Shown: in pieces, positions 9,094 through 17,705 of the stretch | Layout: each line of letters starts with the position of its first letter | Position numbering within the stretch: the first letter of the stretch is position 1 | Assembly: GCF_016812035.1 (NCBI RefSeq) | Contig: NZ_CP069178.1 | Coordinates: 1,054,001 to 1,118,000 of the forward strand | Length of the DNA stretch: 64,000 bases | Direction of reading: 5' to 3' | Source: Bulleidia sp. zg-1006 | Lineage (GTDB): Bacteria; Bacillota_I; Bacilli_A; Erysipelotrichales; Erysipelotrichaceae | Translations under genes and position numbers: made by a program | The notes under the pieces: model-generated | Told to the model about the DNA's origin: nothing | What the model saw: the letters and a program-made list of their open reading frames with translations, nothing else | Databases searched by the model: none

Positions 9094-10082
9094 ACGACCA
9101 TCCTTTCTAATTCCGAAAATGAAATGGTTTGAATTGTGGCTTCTCCTAGTTGTTTAACCAAAACAATGGAAATGCCGGCAGAATTGACTTTTTTATCTTG
9201 TTCCATATAAGGTAAGAGTTTTTCACGATTGACTTCATAGTGAATCGGACAATTCATTTTCTTTAAAACACGTTGAAGCCTTGTTTTTAATGGTTCTTCT
9301 AACATTTCCAGCATACCCAGACCAACCGCTTCGCCATGCAATAATTTTCCTTTCGCATAAGCTTCATAAGCGTGTCCCCATGTATGTCCGAAATTTAAAA
9401 TCATTCTTAATCCAAGTTCTTTTTCATCTTTCTCGACAATTTTCTTTTTAACAAATAGACTTTTTTCGATAATATCTTCCATCACCCATTCATCTTGTTC
9501 AAAGAGTTGAAATAAACTGGAATCCGCAATCAAACCGGCTTTTAAAGCCTCTATTAAGCCATTATAAACTTGTCTTACCGGTAATGTCTTTAAAACCAAA
9601 GGATCGATAAGAACCAACTCCGGTTGATAGAATGTTCCCACTATATTTTTATAGCCTTCTAAATCAATCGCTGTTTTTCCACCAATCGAAGAATCCACCA
9701 TGGATAAAGTGGTTGTGGGTATTTGAATATAGGCAATTCCACGTCGATAAGTACTCGCTACAAAACCGGCTAAATCACCAACAACCCCGCCCCCTAAAGC
9801 CAATATCATATCCTTGCGTGTTACCTTTAAGGACACAAGTTTCTTTAAAAGAAAAGAATATGTTTCTAAGGATTTATGTTTTTCTCCTTGTTCAAATTCA
9901 ATTAGAGCGGTATTTGATAATTGGTCTAATATCAAATCTTTCCATTTCTTTGGAACACCTGTATCGCTAATGATGATGTACCTTTTTTGTGTATTTAGAT
10001 AGGTATTTAAATGAGCAAGCAATCCATCTTCCAGATAAATAGAATAGCTCTTATTTGGGATTTTAACATCTATTTTCTTCAT
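9069..10082 (-). CDS. aroB: 3-dehydroquinate synthase
   Basis: A 337-residue NAD- and metal-dependent enzyme for step 2. Signatures are EQGEKHKSLETY, the glycine-rich ALGGGVVGDLAGFVASTYRRG, the PTTTLSMVDSSIGGKTAID motif, the NGLIEALKAGLI segment and the metal ligands in LNFGHTWGHAYE. It is the first gene of the aro operon, preceded by GGAGAAAG and a recognisable promoter. The C-terminus is slightly shorter than in enterobacterial homologues. Confidence 0.96.
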   Translation of the reverse strand: MKKIDVKIPNKSYSIYLEDGLLAHLNTYLNTQKRYIIISDTGVPKKWKDLILDQLSNTALIEFEQGEKHKSLETYSFLLKKLVSLKVTRKDMILALGGGVVGDLAGFVASTYRRGIAYIQIPTTTLSMVDSSIGGKTAIDLEGYKNIVGTFYQPELVLIDPLVLKTLPVRQVYNGLIEALKAGLIADSSLFQLFEQDEWVMEDIIEKSLFVKKKIVEKDEKELGLRMILNFGHTWGHAYEAYAKGKLLHGEAVGLGMLEMLEEPLKTRLQRVLKKMNCPIHYEVNREKLLPYMEQDKKVNSAGISIVLVKQLGEATIQTISFSELERMVVCPTISVK

Positions 10083-10129
10083 TTCTTTCTCCTATCAGCA
10101 CACCAAAAAATAGCGATGTTTACTGAATT

Positions 10130-10158
10130 ATGATAACTTTCTTCCGGCTTTCTTTCAA
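10130..10158 (-). promoter_or_regulatory. Promoter of the aro operon
   Basis: On the minus strand TTGAAA (complement of 10153-10158) is followed after 17 bases by TATCAT (complement of 10130-10135), about 48 bases upstream of the aroB start and just downstream of the ferredoxin terminator. Confidence 0.55.
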
Positions 10159-10183
10159 TTGTTTCTATCGTCTTAGAGAAATG

Positions 10184-10208
10184 AAAAAGAGCCCGGGCAT
10201 TGGCTCTT
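10184..10208 (-). terminator. Terminator of the ferredoxin gene
   Basis: The minus strand has AAGAGCC, a short loop and GGCTCTT running into T residues. It separates the ferredoxin gene from the aro promoter. Confidence 0.7.
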
Positions 10209-10221
10209 CTCATGTTGTTGA

Positions 10222-10401
10222 TTAGTCTTTTTCGGAAATTGCTTCGACTGGGCAAACGGGAATGCATGAGAAACAAGAAATACAGGTGTTTTCATCGCAT
10301 TCGGATTTTCCATCTTCATCTAAGCTTAAAGCTCCTACGGGGCAAGTGTCAACACAAGCTCCACAACCAATACAAGTATCTTTATCAACTGTCACCGGCA
10401 T
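10222..10401 (-). CDS. 2[4Fe-4S] ferredoxin
   Basis: A 59-residue clostridial-type ferredoxin. It has two cluster motifs, CIGCGACVDTCPVGAL and CISCFSCIPVCPVEAI, each CX2CX2CX3CP, and an acidic surface. It is a cytosolic low-potential electron carrier. An upstream in-frame start exists at 10440, but AGGAGG lies directly before the ATG at 10401, fixing this start. The gene is monocistronic with its own terminator. It is a plausible electron partner for the Rnf complex encoded at 25-31 kb, whose RnfB lacks ferredoxin clusters; that link is inference. Confidence 0.93.
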   Translation of the reverse strand: MPVTVDKDTCIGCGACVDTCPVGALSLDEDGKSECDENTCISCFSCIPVCPVEAISEKD

Positions 10402-10472
10402 GAATAAATCCTCCTCGTAATTTGATTGTACAACTGACAAGCCATGTTAGAAAAGACTAACTTCTTACAAAA

Positions 10473-10495
10473 GAAAAAGGCTGAAAAATCAGCCT
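10473..10495 (-). terminator. Terminator after panE
   Basis: Perfect 7-bp stem AGGCTGA/TCAGCCT (10478-10484 and 10489-10495) with a four-base loop and a T-run on the minus strand, touching the panE stop codon. Confidence 0.8.
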
Positions 10496-11419
10496 CTATT
10501 TAATCTTTAAAACATGTTCCTTAGCATGAACTAAATCTGTAATCATATGGCAATAAGGGGTTGGAATACCTAAGGCATCACCTTTCTTCGCTACTGCTCC
10601 ATTGATGTAATCAATTTCCGTTAGACGATGATTTTGAACTAAATCTTGATGCATAGATGGATAGTGACCGGCCGCCACAACGGATGTATGCATCACATAA
10701 TCCTTAATCGCCTGTTCATCCAGTTCAACACCGGTCGCTTCGCCAACTGCTACAAATTCATGAATGATTGTATTGACAACCCTTAGTGCTTCTTCACTTG
10801 CAAAGAATTCACCAATGGTACAATCTAACAAAGCACAAGTGGAGTTCATCGTTCCATTAACACAAGCTTTACGCCAAATAGATGGAACCACATCTTTATC
10901 ATAAGTAACCTTCAAACCGGCTTCATTCATTAAGTCCACAAAAGCTTTCGCTTCTGCTTCTCCCTTTGGATCAATGGATTGTAAGTTAACCGAACCGGTG
11001 GAGGTTAATAAAGCCGTTCCCGGTCCCTTTAGACCAGCTGTCCAAACCGTAACACCCATCAAAATATCTTTTTCCGGGATATACTTTTTAATCACATCCT
11101 CATGTCCTAAACCATTTAGTAAGCATAGAACCTTTGTTTTATCCGTGATAATTCCTTTTAAGCTTTGTAGCATATTTTCCAGCTGCATTGCTTTTGTGAA
11201 TAAGATGATGAAATCAGCTTTTTGTGTCGCTTCCTCCGGTTTCATAATTGGAATACGAACACAATCTTCTTGATCACCAACAATCTTTAAACCATTTTCT
11301 TGAATGGCTTTAATATGATCTTCCCACTTATCTAATAAAATAACTTCTTTACCTGCTTTAAATAATTGATAACCAAAGCGACATCCCATCGCACCTGAAC
11401 CGGCAATATATGTTAACAT
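10496..11419 (-). CDS. panE: Ketopantoate reductase family protein
   Basis: A 307-residue member of the ApbA/PanE family, which reduces 2-dehydropantoate to pantoate with NADPH (coenzyme A synthesis). The N-terminus has the dinucleotide motif GSGAMGCRFG, KVLCLLNGLGHED follows, and the C-terminal helical domain carries KACVNGTMNSTCALLDC, with the family's lysine and asparagine, and SMHQDLVQNHRLTEIDYINGA. No panB, panC or panD is nearby. It is cotranscribed with the IIC-like permease upstream (25-bp gap), so a catabolic 2-keto-acid role for this paralogue is possible. Confidence 0.85.
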   Translation of the reverse strand: MLTYIAGSGAMGCRFGYQLFKAGKEVILLDKWEDHIKAIQENGLKIVGDQEDCVRIPIMKPEEATQKADFIILFTKAMQLENMLQSLKGIITDKTKVLCLLNGLGHEDVIKKYIPEKDILMGVTVWTAGLKGPGTALLTSTGSVNLQSIDPKGEAEAKAFVDLMNEAGLKVTYDKDVVPSIWRKACVNGTMNSTCALLDCTIGEFFASEEALRVVNTIIHEFVAVGEATGVELDEQAIKDYVMHTSVVAAGHYPSMHQDLVQNHRLTEIDYINGAVAKKGDALGIPTPYCHMITDLVHAKEHVLKIK

Positions 11420-11444
11420 TTTTTATCCTTCTTTCTATAATTGA

Positions 11445-12512
11445 TTAACCTTTAAACACGAATATTTCTTTCTTATACAGATGTAGCATATCCCCTAACA
11501 CTTTGTCAACGATATAGCCAACTGCGAAAGGAACCACAATCCAAGCCACTAACATCATCCACACATTCACTGAACCGGCGTTTAAAGCCGCTAATGGTGA
11601 AACTAATCCAACAAAACCGAATCCTGCTGAACTAGGTGTACCAACCATTCCTAAAAGAGGAACTGTTAAGGAACTAATCGCCGCCGTTGTCGCAACCGGC
11701 AAAGCCATAATTGGATTGGTTAGGAAATTAGGCATCATCATCTTCATACCACCTAAAGCAATGGCTGTAGGAACGCCAGGTTTATTTACTTTTAAGGTTG
11801 CCCACACCAACAAAGCCGCCGCACTAGCAACGCCCATACCGGCCGCCGCTGAGGACATACCATTTAAACCAATGGCTAAACCAATTGCAACAGTCGAGAT
11901 TGGCGAAATGATAATGATAGAGAATGAAATTGAAATAAGAATACTCATTAAGATTGGTTGTAGAGTGGTAAAGGAATTAATACCTTTACCAATTAAGGTT
12001 GTAATCATGGAAACATAAGGTAATGTAAGTGTTCCAATCCAACCTACACCAAAACCAACAATAATTGGTAAGAGAACTAAGTTCAATGAACCTAGCTTTG
12101 GACTAACGGCTTTAATCACCAAAACAGCCAAAGCCGCTATCAACATGGTATTAATAACATCACCAATACCGGCCAATTGGAACAAACCAACTTCCTTACC
12201 GGCCACCATAGCCGTCACATACTTCCAAGCTCCCGAAGCAATGTAGGTCGTTCCACCTAATGTAGCGGACTGAATAGCATTCATCTTAAATTGCATACCA
12301 ATCAAGAAACCAGCCATAATTGGTGTAAAGAATTGGAATACGGTTACAATATGTAGCCAATCCGCAACCAATGGATTTGACGCAAATGGCTTTAGAAATG
12401 TTGCTAAAATCGCATTTGGAATTAAAGCCACTACAATCGCAATAGTTGTCCCATTTAAGATTTTAAGAATAAATGAACCAACTGTTTCTTTTTGAACAGC
12501 TTTTTCAGACAT
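11445..12512 (-). CDS. PTS-type IIC membrane permease (PTS_EIIC_2 family)
   Basis: A 355-residue, very hydrophobic protein with about nine or ten membrane segments rich in glycine, alanine and small residues, for example the PTAIALGGMKMMMPNFLTNP region and VGTPSSAGFGFVGL. These features match the stand-alone PTS_EIIC_2 group, whose transported compounds are mostly unknown. No IIA or IIB gene is adjacent. It is the first gene of a two-gene operon with panE. GGAGGT precedes the ATG, and a cre-like palindrome sits just upstream. Confidence 0.75.
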   Translation of the reverse strand: MSEKAVQKETVGSFILKILNGTTIAIVVALIPNAILATFLKPFASNPLVADWLHIVTVFQFFTPIMAGFLIGMQFKMNAIQSATLGGTTYIASGAWKYVTAMVAGKEVGLFQLAGIGDVINTMLIAALAVLVIKAVSPKLGSLNLVLLPIIVGFGVGWIGTLTLPYVSMITTLIGKGINSFTTLQPILMSILISISFSIIIISPISTVAIGLAIGLNGMSSAAAGMGVASAAALLVWATLKVNKPGVPTAIALGGMKMMMPNFLTNPIMALPVATTAAISSLTVPLLGMVGTPSSAGFGFVGLVSPLAALNAGSVNVWMMLVAWIVVPFAVGYIVDKVLGDMLHLYKKEIFVFKG

Positions 12513-12532
12513 ACGAATCTACCTCCTAATTA

Positions 12533-12547
12533 TGTGAACGATTTCAC
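12533..12547 (-). promoter_or_regulatory. cre-like operator upstream of the IIC permease
   Basis: GTGAA-CGAT-TTCAC is a perfect inverted repeat 21-35 bases before the IIC start codon. Read as TGTGAACGATTTCA it agrees with the CcpA cre consensus at 12 of 14 positions by my comparison. This suggests carbon catabolite control, or another LacI-type regulator. Confidence 0.45.
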
Positions 12548-12788
12548 TTTATATATTTATATTAGCTCCTCCATCCTTAAATTCAAGTAAAAAAATTTCA
12601 AAATCCCATCAAATTCCCATCTTTTTTTCTTTTATTGTTTGAAATTTTAAATTTTTTTCACTTTTCCTTTTACTTTAAAGAATAAAATAATTCAAAAAAG
12701 CAGTATTTTGAGCCTTTTAAATTTGTTTTTATTTCATTCTTTCATGAACTTTTAATTTTTTACATTTTTCATTTTTAATCCATCTTTC
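12548..12788. other. AT-rich intergenic stretch
   Basis: Very AT-rich DNA with T-runs on the plus strand. It should contain the promoter of the permease operon and the end of the esterase transcript. I see no gene or clear hairpin. Confidence 0.4.
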
Positions 12789-13433
12789 CTAATTTTTCTT
12801 TTTCAACAGCCATTGAATACCCTTTAGAATTCTTGCCTCCGGATCTTGAAAATGCCCACCTTCATTCCATTCAAATGTAGTTTCAATTCCTCTTTGTTTT
12901 AAAACACCATAAATTTCTTTCGTACATATTTCAACTTTAGCCATCCGATTATTCTTAGATTGTGCTTCTTTATTGCCTAAACTAAAATAAACCTTTTTGG
13001 CATAAACAGTATTTTGTTTCAAATAAGACACAAAGTTATCGTACCAAAGCGATGCTGATACTGATAAAACAGCTTGAAAGCTGGTTGATTGTATCGAACT
13101 ATATAAAGCAAATAAACCGGCTAAGGAATACCCGCCAATCCAACGTTGTGAAAAAGAAATTCCTTTTTCAATATCCAATCGTTCCTTTTCAAAGGCTTCT
13201 AAGAAATTAGACGCATGACCTTTGAAATCATCTGCCTTTTTAAACAGCTTTTCACTTGGCCAAGGGCTTAAATCCCCGTTCCAATCAAATTCATCTATCA
13301 TCACCAAATGAATTTGTGCAACAAAGTTTGTGTTGGCGTACATTTCTTCAAAAGCCAATCGCTCTTTTGTTTCCATAAATAGATACAAAATAGGTTTTTG
13401 TTCTTGTAAGTTTCCGTATAAATGCATTTTCAT
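12789..13433 (-). CDS. Esterase of the alpha/beta hydrolase fold (enterochelin-esterase-like)
   Basis: A 214-residue cytosolic protein without a signal peptide. The nucleophile elbow WIGGYSLAGLFALYSS (G-Y-S-L-A) lies near residue 105, an FSLGNKEAQSKN acid-loop region near 150, and the likely catalytic histidine in the WNEGGHFQDPE segment near 192. These features match the putative-esterase/esterase D family, here a short form. AGAGGT precedes the ATG. The substrate is unknown; no siderophore genes are adjacent. Confidence 0.8.
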   Translation of the reverse strand: MKMHLYGNLQEQKPILYLFMETKERLAFEEMYANTNFVAQIHLVMIDEFDWNGDLSPWPSEKLFKKADDFKGHASNFLEAFEKERLDIEKGISFSQRWIGGYSLAGLFALYSSIQSTSFQAVLSVSASLWYDNFVSYLKQNTVYAKKVYFSLGNKEAQSKNNRMAKVEICTKEIYGVLKQRGIETTFEWNEGGHFQDPEARILKGIQWLLKKKN

Positions 13434-13496
13434 AGTCTACCTCTTGTTATTATTATATGAAAAAAGAGCTGTTTCTAGCTCAATTTTGTTAGTTCC

Positions 13497-14957
13497 TTAT
13501 TTTGATAATTCTTTCATTTTGGGTAAAACAGTTAGTGCTTTTACAACGCCGTCTTCATAACTTAAATCAGAAGCTGAAATTCTTACCAACTCATCCCCAT
13601 TGACGATAATCACATAATTACCTAGAAACCATCGTACTCTTCTAACTGGTACCTTATAGTAATCAGCAATAAACTTTGCCTTAGCTTCCATTTCTTCTTC
13701 GGTATCAATTTTATCTTTGATTTCATAACCATGGTTAACTTTATACTTCAAAAACGCAACCACTTCTTTCGCTGTAACACCATTAAAATAACCTTGCTTT
13801 TCCATAGCAATGATGTCATTGATACTAATCGCATGATAATGGGAATCATGTAACCAGTAGAAATACTTACCATTTTTATCTGGTGTTTGAATACCAAAGA
13901 CAGCCAAGCCATCTGTAACCATTCCATAATGCGTCATTTTTTGTAGGTTCTTAGATAGAACTTTTTCTACCTTTTTATCAAACCTTTCTTTCACATCCTC
14001 ATAAGTGAATTTATCTTTATCTTGAATTTCCGGTTGTTTCTCGGGTTTGGTTTCATTCGGAATATATTCTGCCTTAGGGAACATAGCCTTTGGATTTTCC
14101 TTTGTGATACCAATTTCTTTGCCATTTTCATACACATGAAAATGGTCACCATGGTCAACAATCTTTGTGATATTTTTACCCTTTAAATCCGATAAACGCA
14201 AAACACCGACAATTGGTCCCATTTCTTTATCTTGATTAGGAACACTTGGCTTTGGTAAAAGCGCCTTTGGGTTTTTTGGCTTATTGGTAGGATGGTCCGC
14301 ATGATTTCCCTTGTATTCACCATATTTAGCGTTTGGATAAAAGGGACGAGGATCTTGGTGGGTGATGAATTCTCCACCATCTGTTGTGTAAATATGATAG
14401 TGATCGCCATGTTTTAGAATCTTATACACCGATGGTTTAGAATCTAAATTTTGAATAGAATGACTTGGTTTTTTAGGATGATGAGAACCTTCATACTTAG
14501 CAATCTTAATTTTCTTAAATAGTGAAGATGGATTTTGGTAAGTTAAATATTCTTTACCATCCGCTGTATACACATGCCAATGATTACCATGAACCTTGAT
14601 AGACACCACTTTCTTTGTTTTTAACTGCTTTAACGTGATAACTGGAATTAAATCCAAATGATTAGCATCCTTTAAATGAGATGGATTCGTGTAAGTAATA
14701 TGTTCTTTACCATCTTTGGTATAAACATGCCAATGATCCCCATGTTTTACAACTTTGGTAATGTTGGATTTTTGGATGTTTGTGTCATCCACTAAGACCG
14801 TTGTCGTCGTATCTTTTTCATAGGTTGTGACTTTTGTTTCCACAACTTCTTTCTTTTCAGGCTCTGTTTTAGAAACCGGCTTTTGCGTTAAAGTACACGC
14901 ACTTAAAGAAAGAATAGTCAAAATAGCCATACTTGATTTTTTAACAATAGAATTCAT
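13497..14957 (-). CDS. pht: Histidine-triad lipoprotein (Pht-like zinc scavenger)
   Basis: A 486-residue lipoprotein with lipobox LSAC. Five HxxHxH triads are visible: HGDHWH, HGNHWH, HGDHYH, HGDHFH in repeated units that read about VVKHGDHWHVYTKDG, plus a divergent HDSHYH in the C-terminal domain. Such repeats bind Zn2+ on streptococcal Pht proteins and pass it to AdcA-type receptors. It is the last gene of the zinc import operon, 13 bp after adcB. The C-terminal 190 residues (from about KFTYEDVKERFDKK) are a separate globular region typical of Pht proteins. Confidence 0.88.
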   Translation of the reverse strand: MNSIVKKSSMAILTILSLSACTLTQKPVSKTEPEKKEVVETKVTTYEKDTTTTVLVDDTNIQKSNITKVVKHGDHWHVYTKDGKEHITYTNPSHLKDANHLDLIPVITLKQLKTKKVVSIKVHGNHWHVYTADGKEYLTYQNPSSLFKKIKIAKYEGSHHPKKPSHSIQNLDSKPSVYKILKHGDHYHIYTTDGGEFITHQDPRPFYPNAKYGEYKGNHADHPTNKPKNPKALLPKPSVPNQDKEMGPIVGVLRLSDLKGKNITKIVDHGDHFHVYENGKEIGITKENPKAMFPKAEYIPNETKPEKQPEIQDKDKFTYEDVKERFDKKVEKVLSKNLQKMTHYGMVTDGLAVFGIQTPDKNGKYFYWLHDSHYHAISINDIIAMEKQGYFNGVTAKEVVAFLKYKVNHGYEIKDKIDTEEEMEAKAKFIADYYKVPVRRVRWFLGNYVIIVNGDELVRISASDLSYEDGVVKALTVLPKMKELSK

Positions 14958-14970
14958 GTTTCTTCCTTTT

Positions 14971-15765
14971 TTACTTTCTTTTAATAAACATTGCGATGAT
15001 TAAGAAAGCCACCGCGATTAACACAATCACGGATCCCGGTTTCAAATTGGCATAATAAGAAACCAACAATCCTAAGTAAACAAACAAAAATGATAAACCA
15101 ATGGATAAGAATAAGGTCGCCTTATAAGTGCGTGCAAATTGCATCGCACAGATGACCGGTATAACCAACAAGGAGGACACAATCAAAGAGCCAATGGTTT
15201 TCGCAGAAATAGAAATCGCAATTGCACTTAAGAAGGTGAATACAAAATTCACAAACTTTGCATTGACTCCTAAAATTGGAGCCGCCTTTGCGTCAAAGAC
15301 GCTTAAATACAATTGATCGTATATCCATCGATAAAGGACAATCACCAGTATTGATATTCCTATAACCAAATAAAACTCATCATCCGAAATGGTTACGATT
15401 GACCCAAACAAATAGGAATTAATGGAATTACTATTTCCTGTAAAACCGGAGAAGATACCGGCTAAGCCAATTGCGGCGGCCAGAATAATCACCGTTGATA
15501 TTTCTTGATAAGACTTTAATTTTTGTTGAATAAACTCGATGCTAAGACCAGCTATCACACAGGCAACAATAGCTCCTAATAAAGGATTAATTCCTAAGCA
15601 CAAACCAATCGCAACACCCGCTAAAGAAGAATGTGCCAAGGTATCACCCATCATGGATAGACGCTTTAATAGAATTGGTAAGCCTATACAAGGTAAGATA
15701 ATCGCTAATAAAGTTCCCACAAGGAAGGCTCTTTGCATGAATTCATAGCTTAACAAATTAAGCAT
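14971..15765 (-). CDS. adcB: Zinc ABC transporter permease
   Basis: A 264-residue inner-membrane permease of the ABC-3 family with about eight membrane segments. It carries the family segment GDTLAHSSLAGVAIG and a DAKAAPILG cytoplasmic loop. It pairs with the ATPase AdcC and receptor AdcA for Zn2+ (possibly Mn2+) import. A start eight codons further upstream is possible, but GAGGAGG lies before the ATG at 15765, and this ATG overlaps the end of adcC. Confidence 0.93.
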   Translation of the reverse strand: MLNLLSYEFMQRAFLVGTLLAIILPCIGLPILLKRLSMMGDTLAHSSLAGVAIGLCLGINPLLGAIVACVIAGLSIEFIQQKLKSYQEISTVIILAAAIGLAGIFSGFTGNSNSINSYLFGSIVTISDDEFYLVIGISILVIVLYRWIYDQLYLSVFDAKAAPILGVNAKFVNFVFTFLSAIAISISAKTIGSLIVSSLLVIPVICAMQFARTYKATLFLSIGLSFLFVYLGLLVSYYANLKPGSVIVLIAVAFLIIAMFIKRK

Positions 15766-16408
15766 ACTGAACCTCCTCACATTGTCCATTCACAATTTTT
15801 AAAACTCGATCAACATGACTTTGCACATCCTGAAGATGATGCGTAACCATTAAAATGGTTCTGCCTTCTTTCCTCAATTGTTCAAGCATTTGATAGAGTT
15901 CTTCCGAAAAGACTTGGTCTACCCCTGTGGTTGGTTCATCCAGAAGGATGAATTTTGCGTTCTTAATCAACGCCAACAAAATAGCTACTCTTTGAAGCTG
16001 ACCGCCGGATAATTCACTTAATGTCTTATTGCCCTGTTCTTCTAAGTTAACCAGCTTCAAATAGGATGAATCATCTTTTCCTTTTTTTAAATAACGCAAA
16101 TGAACTTTAACCACTTCGCTAACAGTTGTTGGAAAATGGCGATAATTCATGACGGAATTTTGCGAGATATAAGCGATATCTTCATAGTGATTCTTCTCTT
16201 GCACCAAATCCCCAAATAAGCGAATTTCACCCTCTTGGGCTTTTAGATTGCCTAGGATTAGATTGAGCAAAGTGCTCTTTCCAGCCCCATTTTCTCCAAC
16301 CATCGCAACGAACTCACCTTCATTTATGCCACTATTTAAATGGCGCAAAATCCATTCTTTGTTGTCATAGGTATAGCCTACATTGGATAGCTGAAGAATT
16401 TTATTCAT
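15758..16408 (-). CDS. adcC: Zinc ABC transporter ATP-binding protein
   Basis: A 216-residue ATPase with Walker A GENGAGKST, a Q-loop (YISQNS), the signature LSGGQLQR, Walker B FILLDEPTTG and the H-loop VTHH. It energises AdcB. Its ATG lies inside the last codons of adcA. The length is typical of ZnuC/AdcC without the extra C-terminal regulatory region. Confidence 0.95.
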   Translation of the reverse strand: MNKILQLSNVGYTYDNKEWILRHLNSGINEGEFVAMVGENGAGKSTLLNLILGNLKAQEGEIRLFGDLVQEKNHYEDIAYISQNSVMNYRHFPTTVSEVVKVHLRYLKKGKDDSSYLKLVNLEEQGNKTLSELSGGQLQRVAILLALIKNAKFILLDEPTTGVDQVFSEELYQMLEQLRKEGRTILMVTHHLQDVQSHVDRVLKIVNGQCEEVQYA

Positions 16409-17360
16409 GAAATGATTTCACCAAATTTTCTAAGTTCTTTTCCATCAATCCAAGATACCCTAGTTTCTCTTCTTCGCTTGTTACACTTTCTAAGGTATAA
16501 AGAACATCGGTACGAACACCCGTTTCTTTTGCTAAGGTTTCCGCTACTTTTGGCGTTGCCTTACCTTCAAAGAAAATCACTTTGATTTTATGACTCTTCA
16601 CAAAATCTGCCAATGTTTTTAACTGTTTCGCTGTTGGTTCTTCCTCCGGAGAAATACCCGCAACCGCAACTTGTTTTAAACCATAATCCCTTGCTAAGTA
16701 GTTAAAGGCAGAATGAGATACCACAAAATATTTCTCCGAATTAGCCGGTAATTTCGCTAATTCTGTCTTAAATTTTTCATCTAATTTCTTAAATTCAGCT
16801 AAAGACTTCTCTAAGTTTTTCTTATAAAAATCTTTATTTTCTGAATCTAGTTGTGATACTTTTTCATAAATGCTTCGTAATTCAACCATCGCATTTTTTA
16901 TACTTAACCAAGTATGTGGATTCACATGATGTTCTTCTTTATGTTCCTTCTTATGCTCTTCTTTCTTATCATGGTCATGGTTCGCTTTTGCTTCAAGAAG
17001 CGTTAAGCCATTCGATAAATCAAGAAACTTCTTATCTTCTTTTACCGTTTTTTTAAGACTATCCATAAAGGATTCCATCCCTGCCCCATTATAAACAATC
17101 AAATCAGCCTTTGAAATTTCAGCCATATCCTTGGTTTGAAGTTCATAATCATGAGGCTCTTGATCCCCTCTGATAATTTGATGGACTTCCATCTTATCGC
17201 CAACGATACGCTTCGTTAAATCCCGCACTGGATAAAAGGTCGTATAAATGACTTTCTTCTTTTGTTTTGCTTCACGTGTCGTTGCTTTTCTCGAACATCC
17301 AGCCAATCCCAAAGTTGAAACCAAGAAAACAGCCAATAGTTTTTTAATCGGATGGTTCAT
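16401..17360 (-). CDS. adcA: Zinc-binding lipoprotein receptor
   Basis: A 319-residue cluster A-I substrate-binding protein with lipobox LAGC. The metal ligands are suggested by HxxP context at residues about 65-70 (GDQEPHDYE), a His/Glu/Lys-rich loop (repeated HKKE and EEH near 130), HVNPHTW, and the SHSAFNYLA and PEEEPTAK segments. The histidine-rich loop is characteristic of zinc rather than manganese receptors. It lacks the C-terminal ZinT-like domain found in streptococcal AdcA. First gene of adcA-adcC-adcB-pht. Confidence 0.94.
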   Translation of the reverse strand: MNHPIKKLLAVFLVSTLGLAGCSRKATTREAKQKKKVIYTTFYPVRDLTKRIVGDKMEVHQIIRGDQEPHDYELQTKDMAEISKADLIVYNGAGMESFMDSLKKTVKEDKKFLDLSNGLTLLEAKANHDHDKKEEHKKEHKEEHHVNPHTWLSIKNAMVELRSIYEKVSQLDSENKDFYKKNLEKSLAEFKKLDEKFKTELAKLPANSEKYFVVSHSAFNYLARDYGLKQVAVAGISPEEEPTAKQLKTLADFVKSHKIKVIFFEGKATPKVAETLAKETGVRTDVLYTLESVTSEEEKLGYLGLMEKNLENLVKSFHE

Positions 17361-17705
17361 TTTTTCCTCTCTTTCCCTAATCTAATAGTTGAATGAAATG
17401 AATTCAATATCACAAATATACTCATCTATGTTTCACTCGTCAAGCCTTATTATTCAAAAAGATAAAATCTATTAAAAATAACGATAAAATAAGGCTTTTC
17501 AATGCTTTGATTGTTCATTTGAATGAATATTCACGCAAGTGTTATCTGCCTTTATAGTTGAATTATTGCTCAATTATTATGTGATTATAAATGCGATAAT
17601 ATTCAAATGTTATTTCCTGAGATAGATCAGATTAAATCCGAACTTTTCTTGAACATACCCTAACTAATCTTATAATAATAGAAGGAAAGGGATATTTATC
17701 TATTT
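17361..17705. promoter_or_regulatory. Divergent regulatory region between adcA and the PII-like gene
   Basis: This 345-bp AT-rich stretch contains inverted repeats that may be operators: TTGAAT-N7-ATTCAA (17389-17407) about 30 bases before adcA, TTCATT-TG-AATGAA (17514-17527), and the overlapping palindrome TGAATATTCA (17524-17533). They share a TTCA/TGAA half-site. A zinc-responsive repressor (Zur or AdcR type) is the natural candidate, but none is encoded here. The right end holds the promoter of the PII-like gene. Confidence 0.4.
17649..17676 (+). promoter_or_regulatory. Promoter of the PII-like/antiporter pair
   Basis: TTGAAC at 17649-17654, a 16-base spacer and a perfect TATAAT at 17671-17676, thirty bases before the ATG at 17706. 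Confidence 0.65.

Noticed and set aside
10079-10276. 65-codon minus-strand frame upstream of aroB
   Set aside because: It overlaps the ferredoxin gene and its terminator in another frame; composition looks like a shadow.
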